Shown here: in pieces, positions 37,058 to 49,560 of the stretch
Layout of the letters: every line of letters begins with the position of its first letter
How positions within the stretch are numbered: the stretch's first letter is position 1
Assembly: GCA_037976565.1 (NCBI GenBank)
Contig: CP137668.1
Span: 36,160,088-36,224,087, forward strand
Reading direction: 5' to 3'
From: Mesocentrotus franciscanus
Lineage: Eukaryota; Echinodermata; Echinoidea; Camarodonta; Strongylocentrotidae
Length of the DNA stretch: 64,000 nucleotides
Notes under the pieces: generated by a model
What the model was told of the DNA's origin: nothing
Database searches by the model: none
The model's input: only the letters and a program-made list of their open reading frames with translations
Made by a program: the position numbers and the translations under genes

Positions 37058-38028
37058 TTAATAATAGTGGGATGTCCCCACATTTCGCATTGCAGACATG
37101 AGTTAGAGAATGAATGATCGTTTAAAACAATGTATTAAAGAATGCAAAATCATTTTTGTTACAAGGGACACATGAACATTATTGTTTGGAAACTGTCAAA
37201 TTGTTTTTCTATTCTTTAAAAGCTATCGTCACCATAGGTTGGTCGACTTGCAGTCATTAGAAGATTATGTATATAAAGAACCTAAAATACAAAACAAAAT
37301 ACAAACAATACAAATACAAAACAAGAAGGTTTATTATCAAACTATAATACACAACAGATACTATGGTAGGCAGGAGATCATTTATGTTCTCAGTTTTTAT
37401 AGTTTAGAAGGAGCAATAAGACTGGAGCACCAATACACTTTAGATCCATGTCGCTGCTACAGACGATTTAATGTTCAATGAACTGTTTTTAATAGTGTCA
37501 TCATCATCGCGGAGACGTTTTATTGTGATAAAAAAATTATGTTATGTGCGATATCAGAGTAAATCATAAATTTTCCGCTATAATCAACTTCAACTCGTGA
37601 AAAGAAGTGCTAATCCTTCCAAAATTGCGTTATTAAAATTAAATCTTCGAGCCCGTGAATATTGTAAAATGATTCGTGTTACTCCATCGATTGTTGCAGT
37701 CTGACGTTAGAAATGTCAACTATACTTTGCGAAGATGTTACTCAATTATTGGAAGCCTAGTCCCCGGCCGATCGTGAAATATTCATAAGGCTAGCCTTCC
37801 AATTCAATTACTTCAAAAAATTTCCCTATCGGAATTGTTTGCCCTTTGTTATCGTAGAATCATCGCCTAATAATATTAGGCTTCAATCCAACTCATTATT
37901 AAAGACAGGTGATCTCCAGAGATGTCATAATGAAGAAATACTAAACTGCTGACATTTTCCCCCCAACACTGAAATCTGATTATTACGTGGTTTGTGAATG
38001 GAAGAGTATAGAGAGGACTAGCTGTATG

Positions 38029-39511
38029 CAAGGGCGTCAATCCGAGTTTGAGCATGGGGGGACACAATTACATGTCACCTTTACAGTTACTTTCAAAGTT
38101 ATACCACGTTATGTTGCTACACACACACTCTCTCTCTCTAGTTTTTCTGTTTCGCGGCATGTACTTTCATCGGTGACCGGTTCATTTATTGTCTCTTTTA
38201 TCTTTGACGTTTCATTACATTATAGAGAAAGAAGACGATTCGTTGTACCGTTCTCGACTCTTAATCCTTGTCTGTATGCAGTTTCCCCCCTCCCGCGCGA
38301 AGTGTGGAAGCTTTGACGTTGCATTAAATTATTAGGGAACGAAGATGATTCATTGTACCGTTCTCGACTCTTAATCTTTGTCTGAATTCAGTTTCCCACC
38401 TCCCGCGCAAAGCGCGGAAGCTTTGACGTTTCATTAAATTATTAAAAAAAGAAGACGATTCGTTGTACCGTTCTTGACTCTTAATCTTTGTTTGAATTCA
38501 GTTTCCCACCTCCCGCGCGAAGCGCGGAAGCTGTGACGTTTCATTTAATTATTAGAGAAAGAAGATGATTCGTTCTACCGTTCTTGACTCTTAATCCTTG
38601 TCTGAATTCCGTTTCCTCCCGCGCGAAGCGCGGAAGCTGTGACGTTTTATTTAATTATTAGAGAAAGAAGATGACTCGTTCTACCGTTCTCGACTCTTAA
38701 TCCTTGTTTGAATTCAGTTCCCCCTCCCGCGCGAAGCGCGGAAGCTTTGACGTTTCATTAAATTATTAAAAAAGAAGACGATTCATTGTACCGTTCTTGA
38801 CTCTTAATCTTTGTTTGAATTCAGTTCCCCCTCCCGCGCGAAGTGCGGAAGCTTTGTCGTTTCATTAAATTATTTAAAAAAGAAGACGATTCGTTGAACC
38901 GTTGTTGACTCTTAATCTTTGTTTGAATTCAGTTTCCCACCTACCGCGCAAAGCGCGGAAGCTGTGACGTTTTATTTAATTATTAGAGAAAGAAGATGAC
39001 TCGTTCTACCGTTCTCGACTCTTAATCCTTGTTTGAATTCAGTTCCCCCTCCCGCGCGAAGCGCGGAAGCTTTGACGTTTCATTAAATTATTAAAAAAGA
39101 AGACGATTCATTGTACCGTTCTTGACTCTTAATCTTTGTTTGAATTCAGTTCCCCCTCCCGCGCGAAGTGCGGAAGCTTTGTCGTTTCATTAAATTATTT
39201 AAAAGAAGACGATTCGTTGAACCGTTGTTGACTCTTAATCTTTGTTTGAATTCAGTTTCCCACCTACCGCGCAAAGCGCGGAAGCTTTGACGTTTCATTA
39301 AATTATTAGAGAAAGAAGACGATTCATTGTACCGTTCTCGACTCTTAATCTTTGTTTAAATTCAGTTCCCCCTACCGCGCGAAGCGCGGATGCTTTGACG
39401 TTACATTAAATTATTAAAGAACTTCTTTTCTGACAAAACATGGGGGACATTTCACCACCTGAAAATTCGTGGGGGACGTGTCCCCCCGTCCCCCCAGGAT
39501 TGACGCCCATG
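38029..39511. mobile_element. hAT-type element, 1,483 bp, filled by a minisatellite
   Basis: Ends CAAGGGCGTCAATCC and, reversed, CATGGGCGTCAATCC. 8-bp duplication GCTGTATG at 38,021-38,028 and 39,512-39,519. Unit A has the unoccupied site near 20,548-20,560 (CTAGATGTATGGATAAAC). No transposase frame. Most of the interior is the ~108-bp minisatellite listed next. Confidence 0.9.
38270..39410 (+). repeat. ~105-110-bp minisatellite, 11 units, each with a GC hairpin
   Basis: Each unit contains a variant of CCGCGCGAAGCGCGG followed by AAGCTTTGACGTTTCATTAA and GTACCGTTCTTGACTCTTAA. Loop variants follow a pattern (exact, GAAGTG, CAAAGCG) that repeats as a three-unit block at about 38,640-38,965 and 38,966-39,290, giving a higher-order repeat. 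Confidence 0.85.
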
Positions 39512-40549
39512 GCTGTATGGATAAACACTCAAACACTGTTACATACAAGAAAAAAGAAGACAAAAAACACTGATAGGAAACTAGCGGTTTTAGCTGGAAG
39601 CACATTCGCCAAAGTGTATGAGCCACGCTCGTTACACTAAATATATCCTTTTATCATAATTTGTTTAATGTGTAATCATCCCTATATCTCTTAGCAACCT
39701 AATCAACAACAGGTGTGTTTTTCTCATTTAGAATAGAATATGGTTTGCCTCTAGATGGTATATTATAGATGGGAAGGAAAGTATGGGATAAATATCTATC
39801 TCTCCCGCAAGGATAAACACGCTTCAAGGCAGAATAAATTAGAGAAGAAAGGAGAGGAAGGATACGAGTTCAGAGCTTTTAAGATAAATTTGAGTTCTAG
39901 TCATGTGATTGCATTGTGAAATAAACTATATGGAAGCGATTGTAAAAGGTTGATCATGTAGGGCAGCGTATTTCAACCGGAGTGCCGCGAGAGAAATTTC
40001 GTGCTAAAAAAAAATATTTTGGATTAGAATTTCGTGAAAAAAATCAGAAACCGCTAGAGGAATATGTGATTTTATGTAAAAAGACGATTTAAAGATAGCA
40101 AATTGCATTTTACCTCGCTCGCTTTGCTCTCTAGCAATACTTTGAAACAGGCTGATAATGGGTAGCAAAGTACCTAAATATCCACATATTCATGAATCGG
40201 GGTGATCGAATATATGAATATTTTGTATTAATGTTTACTCGGTGGTGAGGTGCCCGCACACATTATTGTATTCATTATCTAGTGTGTTGATTACAAAGTA
40301 AAATTTTAACCATACAAATTATGTCGCAAAATAAGATACAGATATACACGTTCATGTGTTCATGACACCTGACGAGTGCCAAAGTGATGCAAAAAAAAAC
40401 CTTCTGTGGTGAATTTGGAATTGGGGTGATGCGAAACTTCTTCAAATGGGGCCGAGGACGAGATTATAAGATGCCTGGACCACGTCCCGCACCCTCCCAT
40501 AAAGTCAGTAGCCTTGTAAATTCGCATTCCATTTTCCGAATTTTTGCAA

Positions 40550-40770
40550 TGACGATGACGATCTTCGTTATTGCCTTGTTTTCGTTCACATTCTGCCCTA
40601 TTAATTGCACATTGCCTTGTTTTCGTTCACATTCTGCCCTATTAATTGCAATGACGATATTCGTCATTGCCTTGTTTTCGTTCACATTCTGCCCCATCAA
40701 TATTATTGATTGCAATGACGAAGTTCGTCATTGCTTTGTTTTCGTTCACATTCTTCCCTATTAATATTCT
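40550..40770 (+). repeat. ~50-75-bp tandem repeat, about four copies
   Basis: CATTGCCTTGTTTTCGTTCACATTCTGCCC-type units joined by TATTAAT; some junctions carry the palindrome AATGACGAAGTTCGTCATT. Confidence 0.75.
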
Positions 40771-40987
40771 TACTTCTTCTTGTTGTTCTTCTTATCGTCC
40801 GGAAATCCCATTCTTTTTGCAGGTAGTGCTTGTAATTCCTATCTAGGTCCTTTTCTCTTGCCCGCTTCCTTTCAAATTTCGTAGGCGTAATCTCTGATAT
40901 CCAATTTAGGTCACCTGCTTCTTTGTTTTCCAAAATCACTTATGCGTAACCGTTTAGGCACCATTTTCTCCGTTTATTGTCCGTTTT

Positions 40988-41570
40988 AAAGCGAAGGTTC
41001 ATTGATTTTATAAAAATGGCTTTATTTTCATTATTGCAAAGGTGAAACTTTGATTGGACAAGGATATCAAAATTCAATGCTTGGAAACATTCAAAGTAAT
41101 GATTATCATCAATTACAAAACGCTTAAATATAGCCCCGGCATAGCACCTGAAAAGCTCTCCAATCGCTGCTGAGATGTGTGACGTCATATGTTGAACATG
41201 ATTTGCGCAAGCAGACGATGTCCCATGACACATCCCATCTCACATATTTTCAGTGCCTGTTTTGTCATCTTCTCTTCAGTTATCTCTTACTTCACTACCC
41301 TCAGGCTAAATGTTTGATCTATTGCTTCGCTCTCAACCCCGCGCATGGTATTATTTTGATTAAAACATTAAAACATCGTTATTTTTCTGGCGAATCTCTC
41401 GCCTATCCCAGATGCTATGTAGGTGGTTTTATTTGTATTTTTATAAATCACCCGATATGTAGTTGACCTAAAACTTGTACGATGGCCATCTGTTGGCTTA
41501 CCAGTTTCTAGTGATACGTTATTTGCCATATCATTTTGTGGTTATCTTTGAACATGCACTATAAGGCCTT
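40988..41570. mobile_element. Second, shorter copy of the TTAA element
   Basis: Matches 36,127-37,057 along most of its length (TTTAAAGCGAAGGTTCATTG at the left; TTATTTGCCATAT and TTTGAAC at the right). It lacks about 370 bp of the middle, so either this copy is deleted or the other carries a further insertion. Confidence 0.65.
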
Positions 41571-42510
41571 TCTTTATTCCTACCTATCTCCACTATCCTA
41601 GCTCCTACAAACTTTTAACAAATTTCTGTAGATAGTGTAAGAGATGTTCTTTCATCTGCGACGATAACCTGTCCTTCAAAATGCCATCTTCGTACTCGAA
41701 ATTCAAATCCGAAACCGACTCCGTCAAAAATCTCTAAAATTGACCCCTAAAAATCTAATATTGCCATAACTTTTTCATACCAATTATATTTCGTCTCAAT
41801 TTCTCACAGTATCTTTATCTCAAGATTGCACATAGCCATGCGAAATGTCACGCTCCAATGGCAATGCCAAAAAAATGGCGCCCTTTATAGTTCTGGGAAA
41901 TTGGCTCTCTTTCTGTGGCCATAGAGATCCATCCTGTCTGGACAAACCCGTTCCCTTTTTGTATTTAGATACTTGAAGATATGCCCTTTCCAGCCAAACA
42001 AAAAAATTATATACCCTAACACTGACAAACTTTGCGAAAATTGCCCTCCAAATATGCAGATTTAAAAAAAAATTGCGAAATAACTGTAACTTGCTCTCAA
42101 ATGACGATCCTTGTACCTACGTCAATGGAACTTGTCAGACACATGTATCCAAGCACGTGGCAACTGTCTTTGAAGTTTGGTAGAATTTGATGACGTCAGC
42201 GCAAAGTTATTACTAAAAATGATAAATTTACTATGCATTACGTAACAGCCAGAAATTTTTTGAGTAAATTGCGTTTGAACAAGGGTTACTATACGAATTC
42301 CGCTGAGTTTCCGCCCAGTTATAACACGTATCGGCTATGACGTCATTTTTTCAGACTGCTTTTCGCCCCCTTCCTGTCCTATTTTTTCTTTGAAATTTTG
42401 CAGTGACATTCTGAGTTTCAATACGCAGGGCAACTCGAAGCCGGATTTTTAAAACGCATATCGTTGTAACACGAGTGCATTTCTAGTTCTATTTGTGTTT
42501 ATTCGGATGT
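41571..42510. other. Non-coding spacer, nothing recognised
   Basis: Mixed-composition sequence with no convincing exon, repeat or transposon end. Confidence 0.4.
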
Positions 42511-42639
42511 TTGAATATATTCAAGTAGACTTAGTCAGGATTTAAAAAAAAACACTGTAGAAGACTTTACAACAGTGGTTGTTTGTTTGTATGTTCAAGA
42601 GCCCGGTTGAATCCATAGCAACTGAGTTCAATTTACCGA

Positions 42640-43600
42640 GATGAACGATACCTCCATTAATATAACTCACTTGTGGCGTCCCGCGAGGATCCCTCCTTTG
42701 ACCGCTCTTGTTTCTACTTTACATTATTGATTTCCATACTTCCTCCCCCATTTTGTCTTTTATCCTTTTTGCCGATGATTCCAATATTTTCTTTACTCAT
42801 ACAATCCCAATATTTTTACTGACGTTGTAAACAATGAAATACTGTCTGTTTTGGAGTGGATTAATGCCAATAGGTTGTGTCTTAATGTTACCAAAACAAA
42901 CAATATACTATTAAGTAACTCCATAACATCACTTCCTGGAAACTTTCCATTAACGACACAAGCATTTTATTTGTTGAACACACAAAATATTTTGGTCTTT
43001 AAATAGACTGTAAACTTAATTGGAAAATGCACGTCAATACTTTTGTCACGAAATACTGGTGTCATCAAAAGATTTAAACATTTCTTTCCTCTTGATGTCC
43101 TGTTAAATCTATATTCCACCTTTAATCGTCCCATATTTAAACTACGGTATCCTAGCTTGGGGCAAATGCTCCAATACTCAATTTCATAGTTTATTAGTCA
43201 TTCAAAAAAGAGCCCTTAGAATAATTCATAATGTGAGTTTCCGGTCACATACAAATATCTTATTTTTCAATAATATCCCCTTTACATGTGTCTGACATAT
43301 TTCTCTATAATCTGGGTATTTTCATGTATCAACTTACAATAAATGAATTGCCTGATTCTATTGCTTTCCTTTTTACAAAGAACGTGGATATTCATACATA
43401 TCCTCCCAGGAAAACGAATGGTTTTCACATCCCCCGTTTACGAACTACACTTGCTCAAAAAACAATTGTGTATACTGGTCCATCTTACTGGAACAATCTT
43501 CATCCTGATTTACTTCACCCTTCTTCTGTTCATCAATTTAAACATAAACTCAAGTTACATTTTTTGAATGCATACAATAATAATAATGATTAGACATTTT
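42640..43600 (+). mobile_element. CR1/L2-like LINE fragment
   Basis: Starts inside the RT (CGVPRGSLL.., FADDSNIFFTH near 42,670-42,800). 43,288-43,593 gives the typical C-terminal tail PRLRTTLAQKTIVYTGPSYW then NNLHPDLL. Stops and frame changes between. It splits the dispersed repeat known from 22.6-22.8 kb. Confidence 0.75.
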
Positions 43601-44309
43601 ATGTATAATGTTCTTTATCATTATAACGTGTACCATTTTACAATTCATTACAATTCTAGGCGTGCTTCTGTGACACAATTCCATTTTATCAGGGAAGTAA
43701 TCAATAATTCATGACTTCTCGCGATCGGTTTTATAAACGTTCAGGTGGTGGAAACATTATGATGGAAATGGATGGATATTCTGCTATTTATTTGGCTCGT
43801 TACTCCTCTTCCTTTCAGTGTATTTTTTCTTCTTTATATGTCTCAAATCTTATTGAACTCGTATACAATTATTTGTCAAATTTTTGCCTTCTTACATTTG
43901 ATTATGTACCTCTCTCTAAAGTAAACATATTCTCTCCTGGTCAATTTTGCCACGTCTCCCAGGAACCTATTCTGTACAGGCTACGCCTTTCTATAGGTTC
44001 CTGCACATTTCACAGCTTTGTACTTTTCTTGTCTGGGTTTTCTTCAACATGATAATAGTTGTCAAAAATATTTTGGTGATATATTATTTTGTAGTCTGCT
44101 TAATTTGTTAATTGCTATAATTATTTAATATAATAATTATTAACAGTATACATTAAAACATACATGAAGAAATATGAACTTATTCTAAACAAAACTGGCC
44201 AGGGCTCCAAGATAAGCGAAGCTTGAATCCTCATGAGCCCTGACAATTAAGTACATGTACAAGCAAAATACATAAATTAGGGGGTTCCTGGTGATGCTAA
44301 AGTACAGCA
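43601..44309. other. AT-rich tail of the LINE and spacer, no gene seen
   Basis: No recognised domain or splice structure. The open frame at 43,711-44,052 has no recognisable domain. Confidence 0.35.
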
Positions 44310-44409
44310 AATAGAAGAGAAGAATTATAGGTAGAGACTGAAGAGTGATTTGGAGAGAGAGGGGGGTGTGAAGTGAGAAGGCGTTACCGATAATTGCACA
44401 TATAAGTTC

Positions 44410-45021
44410 AGAATGTAGATGAGAACATTGACATTCGAATGGGAGAGTTATACATTTGTGTCATAAGCAAACATTATATATATTGTAAGGCAGTATCGAA
44501 TTAAAAATATCATTGATATAAAGTAAAAACAAGAGCGCGTCTAATATTGAGCTCTGTGGGAATCCATATTTCATATCTTATTTTTTCAGAATGAACATGA
44601 TCATATTAAGAAGTAAACCGTTTCCTGTTTAAATAGAGTGATCAGGATTGTCGAATGCCTTGCTCAAATCTAAAAAGACGCCAATGGCATGATTATGATC
44701 AGCTAAGGCATTCGACACTTTGTCATAAAATATTGTACTAGTGCAAGCTTAGTTGAATATGACTTCCTGAAGCCAAACTGCTTTGGATTAAGGAGGTCAT
44801 TCTTTGTCAAAATTTCATACAATCCGTTGTAGAATATACGTTCAAGTTTTTTGGAAAAGCTCGACAAAGTGGAAATAGGAAGATAGTTACTAATAGAGAC
44901 TTCATCTTTTTTTATATATCGGTATAACTTTTCCTGTTTAAAAAAAAATCGGAAATACATCAGCTGTTAATGAAAGATTAAATATTAACACAAGGGGGGG
45001 GTGTTAAAATTCTACCAATTA
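44410..45021 (-). mobile_element. CR1/L2-like LINE downstream of gene C, part 1 (3' part)
   Basis: Homologous to 26,800-27,420, with YLPISTLSSFSKKLERIFYN then NPKQFGFRKSYSTKLALVQY at 44,950-44,703. Its continuation is at 50,101-50,586; the two are separated by the elements at 45,022-49,532 and 49,561-50,096. Confidence 0.75.
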
Positions 45022-45759
45022 TAGGTTTTTGCGGCCAATTTCGCAATTTTTTCATTCAAATTCATGAACATGCATTCAAATTCGCATAGAGGTCGCTCGC
45101 AGGTGAATTCGGGCATTCAAATTCAAAATCCGAGCAATCAATTTCATTTATCGGCACTCTTATTCATGTTCGGTGAAATCAAATTCACGAATGTGCGTAC
45201 AATTTCCTACTTCGTGCATTCGAATTAACGCGGCGCTCACAATGAGTCTGTTAGGGGCATTCAATTTCATTTTTTGGTGATCAATTTCCTACTACGTGCA
45301 TTCAATTTAGTGTAATATTGAGAGGGATTCCAGATAAGAGGGAAACTTTGATTTCTTTAAATTGATGATTACTTGGAATTATTATTATTGTTAATCACTA
45401 TTACACAATGAAATCTCCACAGTGTAGTTAATGTTGTTTGTTTATCTGACAATAATTGTTGCATTTTGATCATGTATTTGATTATCATATCGCTAATTAT
45501 ATACAAACATGAATGTTCCGCTCTACACATTTCTTTCAATGCCTATGTATACATGTTCTAAATAATTGGAAACATTGATAGAGTTTACATAAAAACTAGT
45601 GATTTAGAGGGGACGTTTGCTATAGTTCTGCGAAAATGCATTTTCCCTCAATTAAAAAAAAATCAATTACTTTGAAATGCATTTCAACAAACTTGAATAA
45701 AAAGGCTGTTTCAATGACATTTTTCTTTTGTATGATGTATATATACCAGTTCTGTGTCT

Positions 45760-46010
45760 GTGTTTCTCTCTCTCTCTCCCTATCACACCCTTTCTCTCTC
45801 CTTCCCTCTCTCTCTCTCTCCTTCTTTCTCTCTCTATCTCTCTCGGTCTCTCTCCTCTCTGTCTCTCAATTTCCCACCCTTTCTCTCTCCTTCTCTCTCG
45901 CTCTCTCTCTCTTTCTCCCATGTTGCCCTCTCCCCATTCTCTTTCTCTCTCTCTCGCTCTCTGTCTCTCCCCAATCTCTCTCCCTCTCCCACCCTTTCTC
46001 TCTCTCTCTC

Positions 46011-46041
<31 letters not shown>

Positions 46042-46115
46042 CACTCCCATGCCACCCTCTTCACATTCTATCCCTCTCTATCGATCTCTGTCTCTCTCCA
46101 ATCTCTCTCCCTCAA
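45760..46115 (+). repeat. CT microsatellite
   Basis: Long (CT)n with CCCT interruptions inside the TIR element. All six-frame open frames here are low complexity. Confidence 0.9.
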
Positions 46116-46146
46116 CTTTTCTCCCCTATTCTCTTTCACCAGCCCC

Positions 46147-48565
46147 TGTTACACCCACAAATGTAATAACGCCCACAAATGTAACAACGCCCACAAATGT
46201 AATAACACTTTACCCACAAATGTAATAACACCCACAAATGTAATAACACTTTACCCACAAATGTAATAATTTCACCCACAAATGTAATAACCACTTTACC
46301 CACAAATGTAATAATTTTGGTAAGTGGTTGTTACACCCACAAATGTAATAACGCCCACAAATGTAACAACGCCCACAAATGTAATAACACTTTACCCACA
46401 AATGTAATAACACCCACAAATGTAATAACACTTTACCCACAAATGTAATAATTTCACCCACAAATGTAATAACCACTTTACCCACAAATGTAATAATTTT
46501 GAATCACCCACAAATGTAATAATGACTTTACCCACAAATGTAATAAATTTGAAGGGATATTTTGTCGAATTTGTTCAAAACTAAAACCCTGTAATAAAGC
46601 ATGGGTATAGCGCGCAGTCTTTACTCCAGACCCGGTTATTTCAAAATTTAAAAACAGACCCCATAATCATTTTCCTGTGGAATAACATAACAATCGAGCG
46701 TAGTCTTTCCTCCAGACCCGGACATTTCAAAAATAAAAACAATAAAAACAAAACAAAAATTCAAATCTAAGACCCAACAATCCTCCAAATTAAGACCCGG
46801 TAATAAAGTATGGGATTAGAGCGTAGTCTTTACTTCAGACTCGGTTATTTAAAAAAAAAAATCTTCAAACTAAGACCTCCCCATCCTTTCCTGTGGAATA
46901 ACATGGGTATAGAGCGTAGTCTTTCCTCCAGACCCGGTTATTTCAAAAGAAAAAGAAATTTAAACAAATCTTCGAAACTAAGTCCCACCATTTTATTCCT
47001 CTTTTTTTTTTCATTTAAAAATAAATTACATTATAACATATGTGGATACAACACGTCACAAATAAATGATTGGTCGGCGGTCACACGAACTGACAAATCA
47101 GTCAAAATGGTCCATATATATAACACACAGAGGAGGGACCGATTCGATGGTTCGTTGACCGTCGACGATTTGTTAATATGTAAAATTCTAACGCCCACAA
47201 ATATCCTGGAATTCAATGTTCGTAGAAAAAAAGTAATCGAATAAGTGACCTTAAATGTATTTAAATATTGTATATATTATATCATTTTTTTAAATGACCG
47301 GGTCTGGAAGAACAACTATGCTCTAAACCCATGCTTTATTACAGGATCTTAGTTTGGAAGATGGTGGGTCTTAATTTTAAAGTTTTTGTTTTTGTTTTGT
47401 TTTGTTTTTGAAATAACCGAGTCTAGAGGAAAGACTACGTTCAATACTCATGTTATTCCACATGAATAAGATGATGGGGTCTTAGTTTTGAAGATTAAAA
47501 AAATTAAACGGGTCTGGAGTAAAGACTACGCTCTAAACCCATGCTTTATTACTGGGTCTTAATTTGGAAGATGGAGGGTCTTAGTTTAAAAGGTTTTTGT
47601 TTTGTTTTGTTTTATTTTTGAAATAACCGGGTGATGAGTAAAGACAACGCTCTAAACCCATGCTTTATTACCGGGTCTTAGTTTGGAGGATTGTTGGGTC
47701 TTAGATTTGAATTTTTGTTTTGTTTTTTATTGTTTTTTTATTTTTGAAATGACCGGGTCTGGAGGAAAGACTACGTTCAATACTCATGTTATTCCACATG
47801 ACTAAGATGATGGGGTCTTAGTTTTGAAGATTAAAAAAAAATTAAACGGGTCTGGAGTAAAGACTACGCTCTAAACCCATGCTTTATTACCGGGTCTTAA
47901 TTTGGAAGATGGAGGGGTCTTAGTTTAAAAGGTTTTTGTTTTGTTTTGTTTTATTTTTGAAATAACCGGGTGTGGAGTAAAGACAACGCTCTAAACCCAT
48001 GCTTTATTACAGGGTCTTAGTTTGGAGGATTGTTGGGTCTTAGATTTGATTTTTTGGTTTTGTTTTTTATTGTTTTTATTTTTGAAATGACCGGGTCTGG
48101 AGGAAAGACTACGCTCGATTGTCATGTTATTCCACAGGAAAAGGATTATGGGGTCTTAGTTTTGAAGATTTTTAAATTTTGAAATAACCGGGTCTGGAGT
48201 AAAGACTGCGCGCTATACCCATGCTTTATTACAGGGTTTTAGTTTTGAACAAATTCGACAAAATATCCCTTCAAATTTATTACATTTGTGGGTAAAGTCA
48301 TTATTACATTTGTGGGTGATTCAAAATTATTACATTTGTGGGTGAAATTATTACATTTGTGGGTAAAGTGTTATTACATTTGTGGGTGTTATTACATTTG
48401 TGGGTGTTATTACATTTGTGGGTAAAGTGTTATTACATTTGTGGGCGTTGTTACATTTGTGGGCGTTATTACATTTGTGGGTGTTATTACATTTGTGGGT
48501 AAAGTGTTATTACATTTGTGGGCGTTGTTACATTTGTGGGCGTTATTACATTTGTGGGTGTAACA
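46147..48565. mobile_element. Foldback-like element, 2,419 bp, arms made of tandem repeats
   Basis: The ends TGTTACACCCACAAATGTAA are perfect inverted repeats. GCCCC lies on both sides (46,142-46,146; 48,566-48,570), a possible 5-bp duplication in C-rich sequence. The outer arms are arrays of CCCACAAATGTAATAA (left 46,147-46,545; right 48,276-48,565). The inner arms are arrays of ~115-120-bp units containing AAAGACTACGCTCTAAACCC and CATGCTTTATTACCGGGTCT (left 46,560-46,980; right 47,290-48,270). The spacer is ~300 bp with no gene. The arm layout resembles Foldback/Galileo elements. Confidence 0.8.
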
Positions 48566-49560
48566 GCCCCCCCCCCCAAAGTTTTCTTTATATATACATT
48601 TTTTTCTTCTTTTTTGTAGGCCTAATCAAGTATGATAAACTGAATACCAGACACCTATATGGATCCAAAGGTACTTCCTATAAAGATACACTTTGCTGAT
48701 GAAATCACTCATTATTAAACACGGATAACACCCCCTACACGAACAAGTACACTTCACCCATCCTAAAATCAGCATACACAATTTCACAATACTCAGACAT
48801 AACACCGAGTCAACCACAAAATAAACAAAACTTTTGAAATGTTCTTATCTTAGACATACCTTGGTATGTGCATTTATATATTTTGAACATGCCACGAAAA
48901 GTGTGATATTTGTACAATATTTGATGAGTTGAAATGGAAAAGGTAACCGAGTATCATTTTGGATCCAGTGACATGACACTTCACTAAAAATTCAACCACA
49001 GTTCTTAGGAAGATTCTGCAGTTTTCATATACACTGTATACAGCTTTTTGTTATGTGTGTGTGCCATGAGTTATATGGCAAGTTACATATTCATGTCATT
49101 AACTTTTTGTTAGCCGAGAGAGTTTACAAATGAGAAAGAACAAAGATAATGCAAATGTCATGATAATAAGCCTAAATTATTCACACACTGAGCAAAAAAG
49201 GTTTCTCAAAGACCCCAAAGACACTATACGCAAAATATTTTTTGAAATTGAATGCACTTATTTCAAACATGCTTGCTCATTGACGAATTTGAATGACCAC
49301 CAAGGTACCGTAGCCGGCATTGGATGAATTTGAATGCTCTTTGCACGAAATGTACGCTCTTAGTTAAGATTTGAATGACCCGATTTAACAATTGATTGCA
49401 CGGATAGTGAATTTGAATGACGGATTTTGAATTTGAAAGGTGATTCAACGCTGCGAGTGCGATTTGCGCGAATTCGAATGCTCGGAATATGAACTTGAAT
49501 GAAAAAAGTTTGAAATTGGCCGCAGAAACCTATATTATGCTTGAAAACACCCCTTTTTAA

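Larger units (their letters stand above)
27915..40420. repeat. Duplicated unit B (large segmental duplication)
   Basis: Homologous to unit A from the PAN exon through ~21.9 kb, but expanded by insertions: LINE 28.9-31.74 kb, MITE 35,568-35,723, TTAA element 36,127-37,057 and hAT element 38,029-39,511. Unit A gives the empty site for each. Confidence 0.8.
45022..49532. mobile_element. TAGGTTT-ended TIR element, 4,511 bp, carrying a nested foldback element
   Basis: The ends TAGGTTTTTGCGGCCAATTT and, reversed, TAGGTTTCTGCGGCCAATTT continue as ~42 bp of imperfect inverted repeat, with TA on both sides. They are related to the element at 7,216-8,235. The subterminal 250 bp at both ends repeats ATTCAAATTC/ATTCAATTTC in alternating orientation. 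The interior holds a CT microsatellite and a 2.4-kb foldback element; no transposase seen. Confidence 0.85.

Noticed and set aside
45636..46266. Several 130-176-codon Ser/Leu or Arg/Glu frames
   Set aside because: Pure CT/GA microsatellite translation in all frames.
46147..48565. Regular short repeats with spacers reminiscent of a CRISPR array
   Set aside because: Spacers are 2-10 bp and not unique, arms are inverted copies, and this is animal DNA. It fits a foldback transposon.
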